Below, piece by piece: positions 44,413-55,960 of a stretch of 64,000 nt of DNA. The notes under the pieces are model-generated. The model was not told where the DNA came from and did not search any database. It saw only the letters and a program-made list of their open reading frames with translations. Within the stretch, counting starts at the first letter, position 1. Every line of letters starts with the position of its first letter. Source of the stretch: Klebsiella terrigena (GTDB lineage: Bacteria; Pseudomonadota; Gammaproteobacteria; Enterobacterales; Enterobacteriaceae); the NCBI RefSeq assembly GCF_006539725.1, contig NZ_BJNO01000002.1:310001-374000 (forward strand), written 5' to 3'. The position numbers and the translations under genes are program-made.

Positions 44413-45111
44413 CTAACGACGGGTGATATGCTTGACGTTGTATTTGTTAGTGTTCTGGTAGATATCGGATAAATCGACGCAGATATTATTCTGCGTATAG
44501 CTGAGCGACTGGACCCGCAGCAGAAGGCTGTTTGCCGGTACCTGCAGAAACTCCGCCTGTTCCCGGGTGGCGAGAACCGGGGAGTAGCTGCGGTGGCTCT
44601 CCAGAATGGAAATATTGCACTCTTTCTTGAAATAGTTAAATTTCGATCTTTCCAGATTGCCGATGCTCAACCATGGAAAAACCGCCACCGGGATATAGCT
44701 GTTTTCAATCAAAATAGGCACGTCGTCGATAAGGCGAATGCGCCTGACGTAATAGACCTTCTCCCCCGGCTCAATTTTTAGCTGCTGGGCGATCGCCAAC
44801 GGGGCGTCGATCATGGTGAATTCAATCACCTTATTGCGGTAATTGGTCACGCCGACGACATGCATCTGGTAATTAAACCCATCAAGTTCGCCGCCGTGGT
44901 AGTTGCTCTTGCGCGCCACGTACGAGCCGCTGCCGTGCCGTTTGACGATCAGCTTTTCCTCTTCAAGCAGCGCCAGCGCTTTGCGGATAGTCATCACCGA
45001 CGCCTGCAGTTCCTCAGCCAGCGTCTTCTCGCTGGGTAGCGCATCCCCGATTTCGTACTCATCGCTGTTGATGCGATTTTTTAGCTCACCTGCAATTGAT
45101 TTATATATCAC
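44413..45111 (-). CDS. GntR-family regulator with UTRA domain
   Basis: 232 residues. N-terminal winged HTH (YKSIAGELKNRINSDEYEIGDALPSEKTLAEELQASVMTIRKALALLEEEKLIVKRHGSGSYV) and UTRA effector domain (VIEFTMIDAPLAIAQQLKIEPGEKVYYVRRIRLIDDVPILIENSYIP). UTRA members usually sense phosphorylated sugars. The start is a GTG without a clear ribosome site. Divergent from the PTS operon, which is its likely target. Confidence 0.85.
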   Translation of the reverse strand: MIYKSIAGELKNRINSDEYEIGDALPSEKTLAEELQASVMTIRKALALLEEEKLIVKRHGSGSYVARKSNYHGGELDGFNYQMHVVGVTNYRNKVIEFTMIDAPLAIAQQLKIEPGEKVYYVRRIRLIDDVPILIENSYIPVAVFPWLSIGNLERSKFNYFKKECNISILESHRSYSPVLATREQAEFLQVPANSLLLRVQSLSYTQNNICVDLSDIYQNTNKYNVKHITRR

Positions 45112-45207
45112 TTATAGATGTCTCAGGTTGATGAGTGACTTTACGAGATCTCAAGTAATTCATTGATTAGTATCTAAATGAATAAACGCATGAAAGCTGG
45201 AGGCACA

Positions 45208-45279
45208 ATGTCATCTAAAAATAAGGTTTTACATATATATCTATTCCACCCAAAGGTATATGACTTCTATCACAAATGA
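45208..45279 (+). CDS. Possible 23-residue leader peptide before the PTS operon
   Basis: GGAGG lies four bases before an ATG opening a 23-codon frame, MSSKNKVLHIYLFHPKVYD then FYHK and TGA. Aromatic and histidine residues make up about a third of it. It ends 93 bases before the PTS gene start. It could be a regulatory leader, an unrelated small protein, or chance; no terminator-antiterminator pair was seen after it. Confidence 0.35.
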   Translation: MSSKNKVLHIYLFHPKVYDFYHK

Positions 45280-45372
45280 TGGTTTTGCCGATCTGATTTA
45301 TTTTGGCCTCGACATAAGCTGAGTTCCATGTTCCGCGGCGCTGGCAGGCGTCGGATGGTAAAGGGGTCGACA

Positions 45373-48248
<2,876 letters not shown>

Positions 48249-48265
48249 ACCTCTGCCTGCCGTCG

Positions 48266-48294
48266 CTATGCCCGATGAACCCTGTCGGGCATAG
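48266..48294. terminator. Hairpin between aglB-like gene and yagU
   Basis: Perfect 10-base arms CTATGCCCGA and TCGGGCATAG with a 9-base loop, 17 bases after the GH4 stop. A second GC-rich pair GGCGCC/GGCGCC lies near 48339-48355. No T run; likely serves both convergent genes. Confidence 0.5.
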
Positions 48295-48360
48295 ACGGGA
48301 GCAGGGCGCCAAACGCTGTGCTCCTTGCTCATCCGGGGCGCCGCGTTGGCGCCCGTCGGA

Positions 48361-48924
48361 TTATCTGAACGGAGAGCTCAGGGGCACTTCTGCATCAGGT
48401 TGGTGAGTTATCCGGTTGCGCAGATCGCGACGGATCATCTCAATCGCCCAGAACCAAAATATATGTCCGACCAGTTCAGAGATATATTCCCCGGCGGGTA
48501 TATTGAGCAAGGAGGGCGTCAGGCCCAGCAGCGGGAATGAAATCCAGTGAACGGCAATAGTGGCGATAATCCCTGCCCATGCCCCCTGCCATAATTTGAC
48601 TTTAGGAAATACCTCAGCGACTACGCAATACCCAATGGCGAACACCAGAGAGAAAATAATATGCGTTACCATCACCGGGTTAATAATGTGTTCTGAAAAG
48701 GTGTAGACCATTTGGGTCGGATCGATGCCAAGGTAATCACGTAAGAAAATATACGGCGGGTTAAACTCATCCCGGCCACCGGAGAATGTTCTCGGCGGTA
48801 AAGGAACCTCTGCTCCCCATTTGACAAACGCCGACATCACCCCGGCAATAATACCCACGAAGAGCGCCACGCCATAACGACGCCTGCCGGGCTCTGTTTG
48901 CACAAAAAAATCCTTAACTGCCAT
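48361..48924 (-). CDS. yagU: YagU-family inner-membrane protein (DUF1440)
   Basis: 187 residues and about four helices, aligning with E. coli YagU ([84 protein letters not shown]). E. coli YagU contributes to acid resistance. The start [16 protein letters not shown] has AGGGTGG upstream. The protein is 17 residues shorter than E. coli YagU, from loss in the first periplasmic loop. Confidence 0.88.
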   Translation of the reverse strand: MAVKDFFVQTEPGRRRYGVALFVGIIAGVMSAFVKWGAEVPLPPRTFSGGRDEFNPPYIFLRDYLGIDPTQMVYTFSEHIINPVMVTHIIFSLVFAIGYCVVAEVFPKVKLWQGAWAGIIATIAVHWISFPLLGLTPSLLNIPAGEYISELVGHIFWFWAIEMIRRDLRNRITHQPDAEVPLSSPFR

Positions 48925-49369
48925 TTCTACCACCCTGTAATTACATAAGTTTACGTTCACTCATACTCATAAATAAGTAGTTTTGATTCTTTGATCTCGA
49001 TCACACTAAGTCCATAGAGTCGAACTTGTACTCTTCATGAAATGAGAGTAAAGAAACACCATTTATAGTCGTTGACAAACCCCATATTGAGGCGGTTATA
49101 AACGCTTTTATCGCGTTCGCTCTCCCTCAGGAGAGCGCCCATCATGCCCGGTCACGGCGTCTGACCGGGGCTATTTTCACGTGCGCTAAAAACGCGATGG
49201 CTACCGTTTAATAAACTTAACCGACTTCCCCGATTCCCTTTTAAATAGCGTCCCGGGGCCGTGATTTTTATTTCAGCAGCCGTGGAGCATCATCGCCTGC
49301 CTATTTTTATCGCCGTATAAGAGAAAAACAGGTTGCCGAAACGTAATGGCAATAATGTCCCGTTCCGGT
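48925..49369. other. 445-base intergenic stretch with two hairpins
   Basis: Between yagU and the isomaltulose synthase gene, both on the minus strand. Hairpin 1: CGCTCTCC-CTCA-GGAGAGCG (49118-49137). Hairpin 2: CCCGGTCA and TGACCGGG (49147-49169), 7-base loop. Neither has a clean T run on the minus strand; they probably end palI transcription. The part nearest yagU is AT-rich and probably carries its promoter. No open frame was found. Confidence 0.5.
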
Positions 49370-51169
49370 TTAGCGTAATTTATATACCCCCGCCTGCCAC
49401 GGACTCAACGCGATCGCGGTACTCTCTTTTGCCGTATCGCTTTGCTGATTGGTCTCTATCATCACCTGTTCAATAGCGTCATTATCCGGCAGGGCATAGC
49501 GAACCGGCTGTTCTTTAAAGTTCACCACCACCAGATAGCGTTCGTTATCAAGGGTTCGGGTATAAGCGTAAACGTTATTATCCTGCGGGTTGAGATCCTG
49601 ATAGGCGCCGTAAACCAGCGCCGGGAGCTCATGACGCAGGTGAATCATCTGCTTGTAGTAGTTGAGCACTGATTTATTCTCAGTTAACTCACGCGCCGCG
49701 TTGATTTGCACATAGTTCGGGTTGACGTGAAACCAGGGCTTACCGGACGTAAACCCGGCATTTTGGCTGTCATCCCACTGGAAAGGCGTTCTGCTGTTAT
49801 CCCGGCTGGTCAGGCGCACGTTGTCGAGAAACTCCGCGGCCGTGACTTTTCCACTTTCGACATAGTCATGCCAGAAGCCTTTTACTTCAATATCGTCAAA
49901 TTCGCTTAGCTTTTTAAACGGATAGTTGGTCATTCCCAGCTCAGAGCCCTGATAAATAAACGGCGTTGCCCGCTGGGTTAGGGTGACTGTCGCCAGCGCT
50001 TTAGCGGAGGCCTCCCGCCACTGCGGTGAATCATCGCCAAAATGCGACACCGCGCGAGGATTGTCATGGTTATCAAGGAAGAACGTGTTCCAGCCATACT
50101 CCCCGACGGTAGTATCCATTTTGCTGACGATCTGACGGAACTGGGAGAGCGTCCAGGGCCTGTGGCGCCAGCGCTCGTTGCTGTCGCGGTCAAGACGGAT
50201 GAGGTCAAACATAAAGGCCATATTCAGCTCATGACGACGGCGGTCAAAGAACTGCGACGAGCGATCCAGCGGTACGCCAAAGATTTCACCGGCGGTGGCA
50301 ACATCATAGTGGGACAGCACCTCCCGGTTCATTTCCTGAATATACTGATGAATGTTGGGGCCCATGGTGTACTGCTGGGCAAAGTTTTTCTGCTGTTCGG
50401 GAGTGAGATCGGGGAATCCCGGAATTTTGGAGTAGGTCGCCACGGTATCAAAGCGCATTCCTGAAACGCCTTTATCCAGCCAGAAGCGGAGCATCGCGTA
50501 GAGATCTTCGCGTACCTTCGGGTTATCCCAGTTCAGGTCAGGCTGCTGCCTGGCAAAATAGTGCAAATAGTATTGCCCTGACTTCGCGTCTTTTTGCCAT
50601 GCCGAACCGCCAAAAAATGACGGATAGTTATTCGGCGGCTGATTATCCTTTCCGTCACGCCAGAAATAGTAGTCGCGGTAAGGATTGTTTTTACCGCTTT
50701 TACTTTGAATAAACCACGGATGGCGATCGCTGGTATGATTGATGACGACATCGATCATTAAGCGCATATTGCGCTTTTTCATTTCGGCGATCAGCGTATC
50801 GAAGTCCGCCATGGTGCCGTACTCTTTCATGATTTGCTGGTAATTGCTGATGTCGTAACCGTTGTCGGTATTCGGTGAGTCGTAGTGGGGGTTTATCCAG
50901 ATTGCGTCGATGCCGAGAGATTTGAGATAGTCCAGCTTTTCGATAATACCTCGAATATCGCCAATGCCATCGCCGTTGGTATCTTTAAAAGAACGCGGAT
51001 ACACCTGATAAAAAACCGCCTCTTTCCACCACGCCGGGAAAGTATTTTCCTTATGAACGTCGATATCATCGGCGAAGGAGGGGGTGGCGCTGAGGCTTGG
51101 GCAAGCCCAGGTCATCATCAGTGATGACAGTGCCAGCGCCGCCGCCGTGCGGCGTTTAATAAAAGACAT
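49370..51169 (-). CDS. palI: Isomaltulose synthase (sucrose isomerase), GH13
   Basis: Converts sucrose to isomaltulose and trehalulose in the periplasm or outside. 599 residues with an N-terminal signal peptide (TAAALALSSLMMTWACPSLSA). Catalytic residues are Asp241 (GMRFDTVATYSK), Glu295 (ATAGEIFGVP) and Asp369 (FLDNHDN). The product-specificity loop RLDRD at 325-329, a hallmark of sucrose isomerases, separates it from plain oligo-1,6-glucosidases. Numbering equals that of Klebsiella sp. LX3 PalI, to which it is strikingly similar. AAGGA precedes the ATG. It lies 46 bases behind the permease gene of the biosynthetic-like cluster, while the matching PTS/GH4 operon is on the other side of yagU. 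Confidence 0.93.
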   Translation of the reverse strand: MSFIKRRTAAALALSSLMMTWACPSLSATPSFADDIDVHKENTFPAWWKEAVFYQVYPRSFKDTNGDGIGDIRGIIEKLDYLKSLGIDAIWINPHYDSPNTDNGYDISNYQQIMKEYGTMADFDTLIAEMKKRNMRLMIDVVINHTSDRHPWFIQSKSGKNNPYRDYYFWRDGKDNQPPNNYPSFFGGSAWQKDAKSGQYYLHYFARQQPDLNWDNPKVREDLYAMLRFWLDKGVSGMRFDTVATYSKIPGFPDLTPEQQKNFAQQYTMGPNIHQYIQEMNREVLSHYDVATAGEIFGVPLDRSSQFFDRRRHELNMAFMFDLIRLDRDSNERWRHRPWTLSQFRQIVSKMDTTVGEYGWNTFFLDNHDNPRAVSHFGDDSPQWREASAKALATVTLTQRATPFIYQGSELGMTNYPFKKLSEFDDIEVKGFWHDYVESGKVTAAEFLDNVRLTSRDNSRTPFQWDDSQNAGFTSGKPWFHVNPNYVQINAARELTENKSVLNYYKQMIHLRHELPALVYGAYQDLNPQDNNVYAYTRTLDNERYLVVVNFKEQPVRYALPDNDAIEQVMIETNQQSDTAKESTAIALSPWQAGVYKLR

Positions 51170-51215
51170 ACTGTTTTCCTTATAAGTGAGTTGTGAGTGC
51201 TTAAATTTTTAATCG

Positions 51216-52415
51216 TTAAATAAAGGTGTAAATCATCAGCAGCCAAAGCATGGCGCCAACGACAGTGATAAATTTCAGCAGCAGGTTATTGCCCGGGAAG
51301 TTATATACCGGAGGCAGCGACGAGCGTCGGGCCTTAATCAGCAAGCAGGGCGGTAGTAATATGCTCCACAGCACCAATGAGATCCCGGCAAAGGCCAGCG
51401 CAGATAAAAAACCTTGTGGGGCGAAAATGCAGGCCAGGGCCGGAGGGAAATAGGTCAGGAATATCGCCAGCGGCCGCGAGGCGCGGCGGTAGCGTTTATT
51501 GAGTATATCCTCAAGATAATCACACAGGCCGATTGAGGCGGACATCAGAGAGGCCAAAACGGCAATGCATCCGAATGATATGAACATCAGGCCGGTGGCG
51601 GACGTGGGCTGGTTGATATTGAGAGCAGCAAGAAACGCGCCGATGTTTCCACCTTCGTTGCTAACATGCTGAATAGCCTGGGGAGTGAGTACTCCCAGGG
51701 TAATGGTCAGCCAGAAGGCGTAGATCAGCAACGAGACGGCGAAGCCGTAATAGAGAGAGCGCGTAATAGCGCGGTGGTTGTCCCGTCGGTACATCCTCGT
51801 CAGGGAGGGAATACTGCCATGAAAACCAAAGGCAATAATGCATACGGGAATGACGGGCAGGTAATACTGTAGCGACGTTCCACGGGTGGTTTCCAGCAGC
51901 CTGAGCAGCTTCACGCCGCCGGCAGCCCCTGCGAACAGCAGCAGAAAGAGGGTAAACTTCACCGCAATCAGGCAGGAGAGAATATAGCCGGGGAGCCTGC
52001 CGCCGGCCCACAGAATAACCGAGGTCGTCAGCGACAGCAGGACAATTGGCAGCCAGCCGCGGCCCATCCCGGCGGGAGGAATGAGGCCGTTTAATATTGA
52101 TGCCGCGCCTGATATATACGCATAGGTGAGCAAATAAAGCACAAAACAAAAAGCGATACCGATGACAACGCTGGCGCCTGGGCCGAGCAGCGCTTTCGTG
52201 AAGGAATGAAAGCTTGCTCCCTGTGGAAATCGCATCGTGATATCCACGAGGATCAGCCCCGTCATCAGCATCAGGAGCCCCGTCGCCGAGAGTGCCAGCA
52301 GACCCTTCAAATACCACACGTGGACGAAGGCAACCGGCAACGCGAACATGCCTCCGCCGATAATTGTTGCCACCATGAGAGACGTTCCCCGCAGAGGGAA
52401 CCCGGTTCCTTTCAT
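51216..52415 (-). CDS. Aromatic/hydroxy amino-acid permease (HAAAP family)
   Basis: 399-residue membrane transporter with 11 helices, like TyrP/Mtr/TnaB (TSLMVATIIGGGMFALPVAFVHVWYLKGLLAL, PVIPVCIIAFGFHGSIPSLTRMYRRDNHRAITRSLYYGFAVSLLIYAFWLTITLGVL). Probably imports an amino acid. It lies 45 bases after the PLP-enzyme gene on the same strand, so it may supply that enzyme's substrate. Weak ribosome site. Which amino acid is imported cannot be told from sequence. Confidence 0.82.
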   Translation of the reverse strand: MKGTGFPLRGTSLMVATIIGGGMFALPVAFVHVWYLKGLLALSATGLLMLMTGLILVDITMRFPQGASFHSFTKALLGPGASVVIGIAFCFVLYLLTYAYISGAASILNGLIPPAGMGRGWLPIVLLSLTTSVILWAGGRLPGYILSCLIAVKFTLFLLLFAGAAGGVKLLRLLETTRGTSLQYYLPVIPVCIIAFGFHGSIPSLTRMYRRDNHRAITRSLYYGFAVSLLIYAFWLTITLGVLTPQAIQHVSNEGGNIGAFLAALNINQPTSATGLMFISFGCIAVLASLMSASIGLCDYLEDILNKRYRRASRPLAIFLTYFPPALACIFAPQGFLSALAFAGISLVLWSILLPPCLLIKARRSSLPPVYNFPGNNLLLKFITVVGAMLWLLMIYTFI

Positions 52416-52460
52416 ATGAGTGATGTCCGTAAGCGGCCCGTCTTCGCGGGCCAGCAGTTG

Positions 52461-53690
52461 CTATTTTGTGGCTTCAGCCAGTGATTTTTCGAAGCTTTCG
52501 TGGAAGCTGTCGATTTGTCCGCTCTGGTGGAGAGCCGACAGGGCGCAGCGCAGAATGGCATGCCCCTCTTCAACGGTCGGATACATCGCGACGGTGGTGG
52601 CGAAGCCGCGGTCGTGCATTTTTTTGCACATCGTGATGGCGAGATCCTCGTCACCAATCAGGATCCCCCTAATCGGCATCGTGGTACCCCGGTTAACGAT
52701 TGCGGTATTAGCAAACACTTCGTCGAAATAGCGAATGACGTTGTGCAATTTCTCCTGGCGGGCGGCAACGGTACCGTCGAGGTGGAGATCGGCTGCGGCT
52801 ACGCAGGCGGCAATCCCGGGCAATGACGGCGGCCCGCCAAAGGCGTAGGTGGTTCCGTAGGTCTTGATAAAGTTAATGGTCTCCGCACTGCGGCAGGCAA
52901 TAAATCCGCCGTGGGAGCCGAATGCTTTGGATAGCGACCCGGCGATAATAATGCGTTCGTCAAGCTGATGGTCGAGGCATGACATCACGTATCCCGAACC
53001 ATATTCGCCATAGATAGAGGTGCCGTGCGCGTCATCGATATAGGCATAGCCGTCATACTGATGCGCCAGGCGGACGATGAGCGCCACGGGGGCCACGCCG
53101 CCCATTGACCCTACGCTGTCTGATATTGAGACCGGCGTCAGACCGTTGCTGAAAGCGTAGCGGAAGGCTTGTTCAATTCGCGCCTCGTTCTGGAAATCAA
53201 TCCTGACCACTTCCCCGAACTGCTGGAGAAGACCGCGGTTTATCTGCAGCGTGGCATGCGCCGTTTTCTCCATAATAAAGTAGGGTTTTTTGCTGAACGT
53301 AAAGTTCGGCAGCGTCCCGGACGCCAGCAGTGGTAAGACCGCAATATGGCAGGGAGTCACCGCGTTGAACGTCAGGGTATGGGCCCCATGCATGATTCTG
53401 TTCAGACGTGCTTCCAGCTGCGGGAAGAGATCGACCTTCACTCGCGTTCTGGCGACCGACAGCTGCACTCCAAACCGGTCGATAGCGTCAACAACCGCCT
53501 GTTTCAGCGCCGCGTGCGTCTCGAGGCCGAGGTAAGAGCAGGAGACGAACTCGACCATTTTTCTCCCGTCATCGAGGGTAATTTCTTTTCCTTCTCGCTG
53601 CACCGCCACCAGTTCATTAATATGCTCTGAAAATACCCGGGACTGATATTTCAACGACCTGTCTATTTTCTTTTTTTGCCAGTTTTCCAT
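52461..53690 (-). CDS. Alpha-oxoamine synthase-like PLP enzyme
   Basis: 409 residues, fold-type I aminotransferase superfamily, closest in pattern to alpha-oxoamine synthases (BioF, Kbl, serine palmitoyltransferase, CqsA), which condense an amino acid with an acyl thioester and release CO2. Visible: SCSYLGLETH, ring-stacking His145 (EKTAHATLQ), PLP pyridine-binding Asp in YIDDAHGTSIYG (219-223), Schiff-base Lys255 in AGSLSKAFGSHGGF. The usual glycine-rich SGYxAN block is replaced by FNAVTPCH, so the acyl partner may be unusual. AAGG before the ATG; overlaps the MFS gene by 28 bases. Confidence 0.82.
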   Translation of the reverse strand: MENWQKKKIDRSLKYQSRVFSEHINELVAVQREGKEITLDDGRKMVEFVSCSYLGLETHAALKQAVVDAIDRFGVQLSVARTRVKVDLFPQLEARLNRIMHGAHTLTFNAVTPCHIAVLPLLASGTLPNFTFSKKPYFIMEKTAHATLQINRGLLQQFGEVVRIDFQNEARIEQAFRYAFSNGLTPVSISDSVGSMGGVAPVALIVRLAHQYDGYAYIDDAHGTSIYGEYGSGYVMSCLDHQLDERIIIAGSLSKAFGSHGGFIACRSAETINFIKTYGTTYAFGGPPSLPGIAACVAAADLHLDGTVAARQEKLHNVIRYFDEVFANTAIVNRGTTMPIRGILIGDEDLAITMCKKMHDRGFATTVAMYPTVEEGHAILRCALSALHQSGQIDSFHESFEKSLAEATK

Positions 53691-54802
53691 TGTGTTACCT
53701 TAATTGAAGTGACTACCACAAGAGACAGCATCGCCAGCGATAAGGTGCTCACGCCAAGCGTCCTGTCGAAACCAATACCGGTATCCGTCAGTTTTACCGC
53801 CAAAAAGCTAATGGTTCCGGCGCTCGCTGTTTGAATAAATCCGGTGAGGGATGCGGCCACCCCCGTTTTATTGCCTTTAATTTGCAGCGCGATAAAGTTA
53901 GCGGTCGGATAATAGGCGCCAAGGCTGAAGTTAAAAACCATCGCGCCGGCAACGCATAAACTAAGCGAGTGGCTGCCGAGGATAAATGGCGCAACCGCCA
54001 GGGCGTTTAGCGAAAATAAAACCCACGGATTGATGAACTGCTCGAATTTCGCCGCCTGATTACCAATAATGAAAAACAACACCGATGCTGAAAACAGCAG
54101 GGAATAATTCATCGTACTCAGACCAAGCTGCTGCATAAAGATCGCCGGAGATAGCGAGATATAACAAAACAGTGAGCTGAGGATCAGCGAAACCAGCAAG
54201 GTTCCGTGGATAAATGCCGGCGTGATAAAACCGCCGGTGGAGGAAGCGGCGACCCGATCGTGATGCGCGAGGGCGCGTGGGGAGAGGAGCATGGTCAGGA
54301 CGCTAAATAGCGCCATGACCAGGAAAATCACGTTCCAGCTCAGATGCCCGAGGATCGCCGCCCCCGCCAGCGGGGCAATAAGAGGAACGACGGCACTGGC
54401 TGAGGAGATATCGGAAAGCGCGCGTTTTAGCTTCAGCGGGGGGAACGTTTCTTTGGCGATGGCTTTTGAAAGCACCGGACCGGCCCCGGCGCCTACGGCC
54501 TGTAATACCCTGCCGGCCAGCAGCATCGTTAAGCTCTCGGCCATAAAACAGAGGACACTTCCGGCGAGGAAAATGGCAAAGCTGCACGTCAGTACCCGTA
54601 ATTTACCAAATTTATCCCCGATAAATCCCGATACTAATTGGCTCGCTGCGTATATCACAAGAAAGCCGCTAATTGTCAACTGGATGGTTGAATAATCTGT
54701 ATTGAAGGCCGTCTGGAGGATCGGCAGCGCGGGCACGATCATATCCGTTGCCAGCGCCGATACCGATGCGGCAAGAATAAGATACAGATACATCCTGAGC
54801 AT
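53663..54802 (-). CDS. MFS exporter, Bcr/CflA-like
   Basis: 379 residues, 12 helices, DHA1 drug/proton antiporter type. Motifs: LATDMIVPALPILQTAFN (D and P of Bcr/CflA transporters), loop 2-3 GFIGDKFGKLRVL, helix 5 motif VPLIAPLAGAAILGHLSWNVIF. Stop overlaps the PLP-enzyme start by 28 bases, so the two are translationally coupled; this favours export of the product made by that enzyme. Confidence 0.87.
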   Translation of the reverse strand: MLRMYLYLILAASVSALATDMIVPALPILQTAFNTDYSTIQLTISGFLVIYAASQLVSGFIGDKFGKLRVLTCSFAIFLAGSVLCFMAESLTMLLAGRVLQAVGAGAGPVLSKAIAKETFPPLKLKRALSDISSASAVVPLIAPLAGAAILGHLSWNVIFLVMALFSVLTMLLSPRALAHHDRVAASSTGGFITPAFIHGTLLVSLILSSLFCYISLSPAIFMQQLGLSTMNYSLLFSASVLFFIIGNQAAKFEQFINPWVLFSLNALAVAPFILGSHSLSLCVAGAMVFNFSLGAYYPTANFIALQIKGNKTGVAASLTGFIQTASAGTISFLAVKLTDTGIGFDRTLGVSTLSLAMLSLVVVTSIKVTQWKTGKKRK

Positions 54803-54849
54803 AATAAGCTCTTCCTTAAGTTAGCGGGTTAAATCATCGGGGTGGTTAT

Positions 54850-55749
54850 TTAATTTCTGCAGGCTTTTTTCTCGACGGAACAGATGCCGATCCCTGTCAT
54901 GATTAACAGGGCACTTGCCAGGTGATATACGTGCGGTGGAGTATGTAAAAACAGGATGCTTAATATCCCGCCGGAAAGAGGAATAATATGCGTGTAAATT
55001 TCACCGCGGGTGGCACCGATGGCGGCGATGCCTTTATTCCAGAATAAATACGCGAGCCACGAGGGGAAAATAACCAGGTACGCCAGGCCGCTGAGGAAAA
55101 ATACGTCGTGGTAAGCGGCGAAGGAGAGGGCCGGATGGCGCGCGAGCCACAATACCACCACCGGGATCAGCAGAAGGGCGCCCACGAGCGAGCTGACGGC
55201 GACGAAAGCGTTCGCCGGAATGCGGCGGTCCTTATTGCGCAGCAGGGAGCAGTAGAGCGCCCAGCTCAGCGCCGATCCCATCGCCCAGAGATCGCCCGAC
55301 TGGAAACTCCTCAGCCCCTCTGGATGCAGCAGGTTGCCCTGCAGAAGGAGGATCAGCACGCCCGCCGTACTGAAGACGACGCCCAGCCAGTTACGCGCCG
55401 AAACCCGGTCGCGGAAAATAAGACGATTAATAATCAGGACCATGCAGGGGGTCGCGGACATGTAGATCGCCGCATTCAGCGCAGAGGTCGTCTGCAGGCC
55501 TATATAGAGCGTGAGGGGGAAACTTACCTGCCCGCAGAGGGTTAAGATCAGCAGCGTGGGGGCATTTTCACGCAGCAGCACGCGGCTCTCCCGGATTTGC
55601 CGATGATAGAGCACCACCAGCAGCAGCGCCGTCAGCGCCCATCGTGCTTCGGTCATGAGGATCGGATCTGCACCCTGCACAAGAATATGTCCTACGACAT
55701 AATTCCCCCCCCAGAACAGGGCCGCCAGCGTGAGTAACAGATAAGGCAT
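54850..55749 (-). CDS. EamA/DMT-family transporter
   Basis: 299 residues, ten helices in two EamA repeats (LLTLAALFWGGNYVVGHILVQGADPILMTEARW; GDLWAMGSALSWALYCSLLRNKDRRI). Family members export amino acids and related metabolites. Start MPYLLLTLAALFWGG behind AAGGA. First gene of the minus-strand string EamA-MFS-PLP enzyme-permease(-palI), all with gaps of 47 bases or fewer. Divergent from the diiron oxidase gene. Confidence 0.87.
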   Translation of the reverse strand: MPYLLLTLAALFWGGNYVVGHILVQGADPILMTEARWALTALLLVVLYHRQIRESRVLLRENAPTLLILTLCGQVSFPLTLYIGLQTTSALNAAIYMSATPCMVLIINRLIFRDRVSARNWLGVVFSTAGVLILLLQGNLLHPEGLRSFQSGDLWAMGSALSWALYCSLLRNKDRRIPANAFVAVSSLVGALLLIPVVVLWLARHPALSFAAYHDVFFLSGLAYLVIFPSWLAYLFWNKGIAAIGATRGEIYTHIIPLSGGILSILFLHTPPHVYHLASALLIMTGIGICSVEKKACRN

Positions 55750-55790
55750 GCTGATTCCTTGCATCGCTTAAAACTGTACTAAATGGTAAC

Positions 55791-55804
55791 GTTAAAATTT
55801 TAAC
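55791..55804. promoter_or_regulatory. Perfect AT-rich palindrome in the cluster's divergent promoter
   Basis: GTTAAAATTTTAAC is a perfect 14-base palindrome 42 bases upstream of the EamA-type transporter start. Its core TAAAATTTTAA recurs before the MarR-type gene (58163-58173). MarR/OhrR proteins often bind AT-rich palindromes, so it is a candidate operator for the local MarR or TetR protein. Confidence 0.55.
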
Positions 55805-55960
55805 AACATCAACTTTTTTTTAATATAAAATAAAGTTTAGAAATTTTTATATTATTATCATTGGTTTAGTTATTTATTGCGGGTGTGCTAAAAATCTTAT
55901 TGCGGCGTGTATGGCTGTACTATAACGTATATATACCATGCATTTTACAGGGATAAATTA

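Noticed and set aside
45140-45155. GAGATCTC palindrome before gntR as an operator
   Set aside because: An 8-base symmetric restriction-like word is expected by chance and has no second copy near the PTS start.
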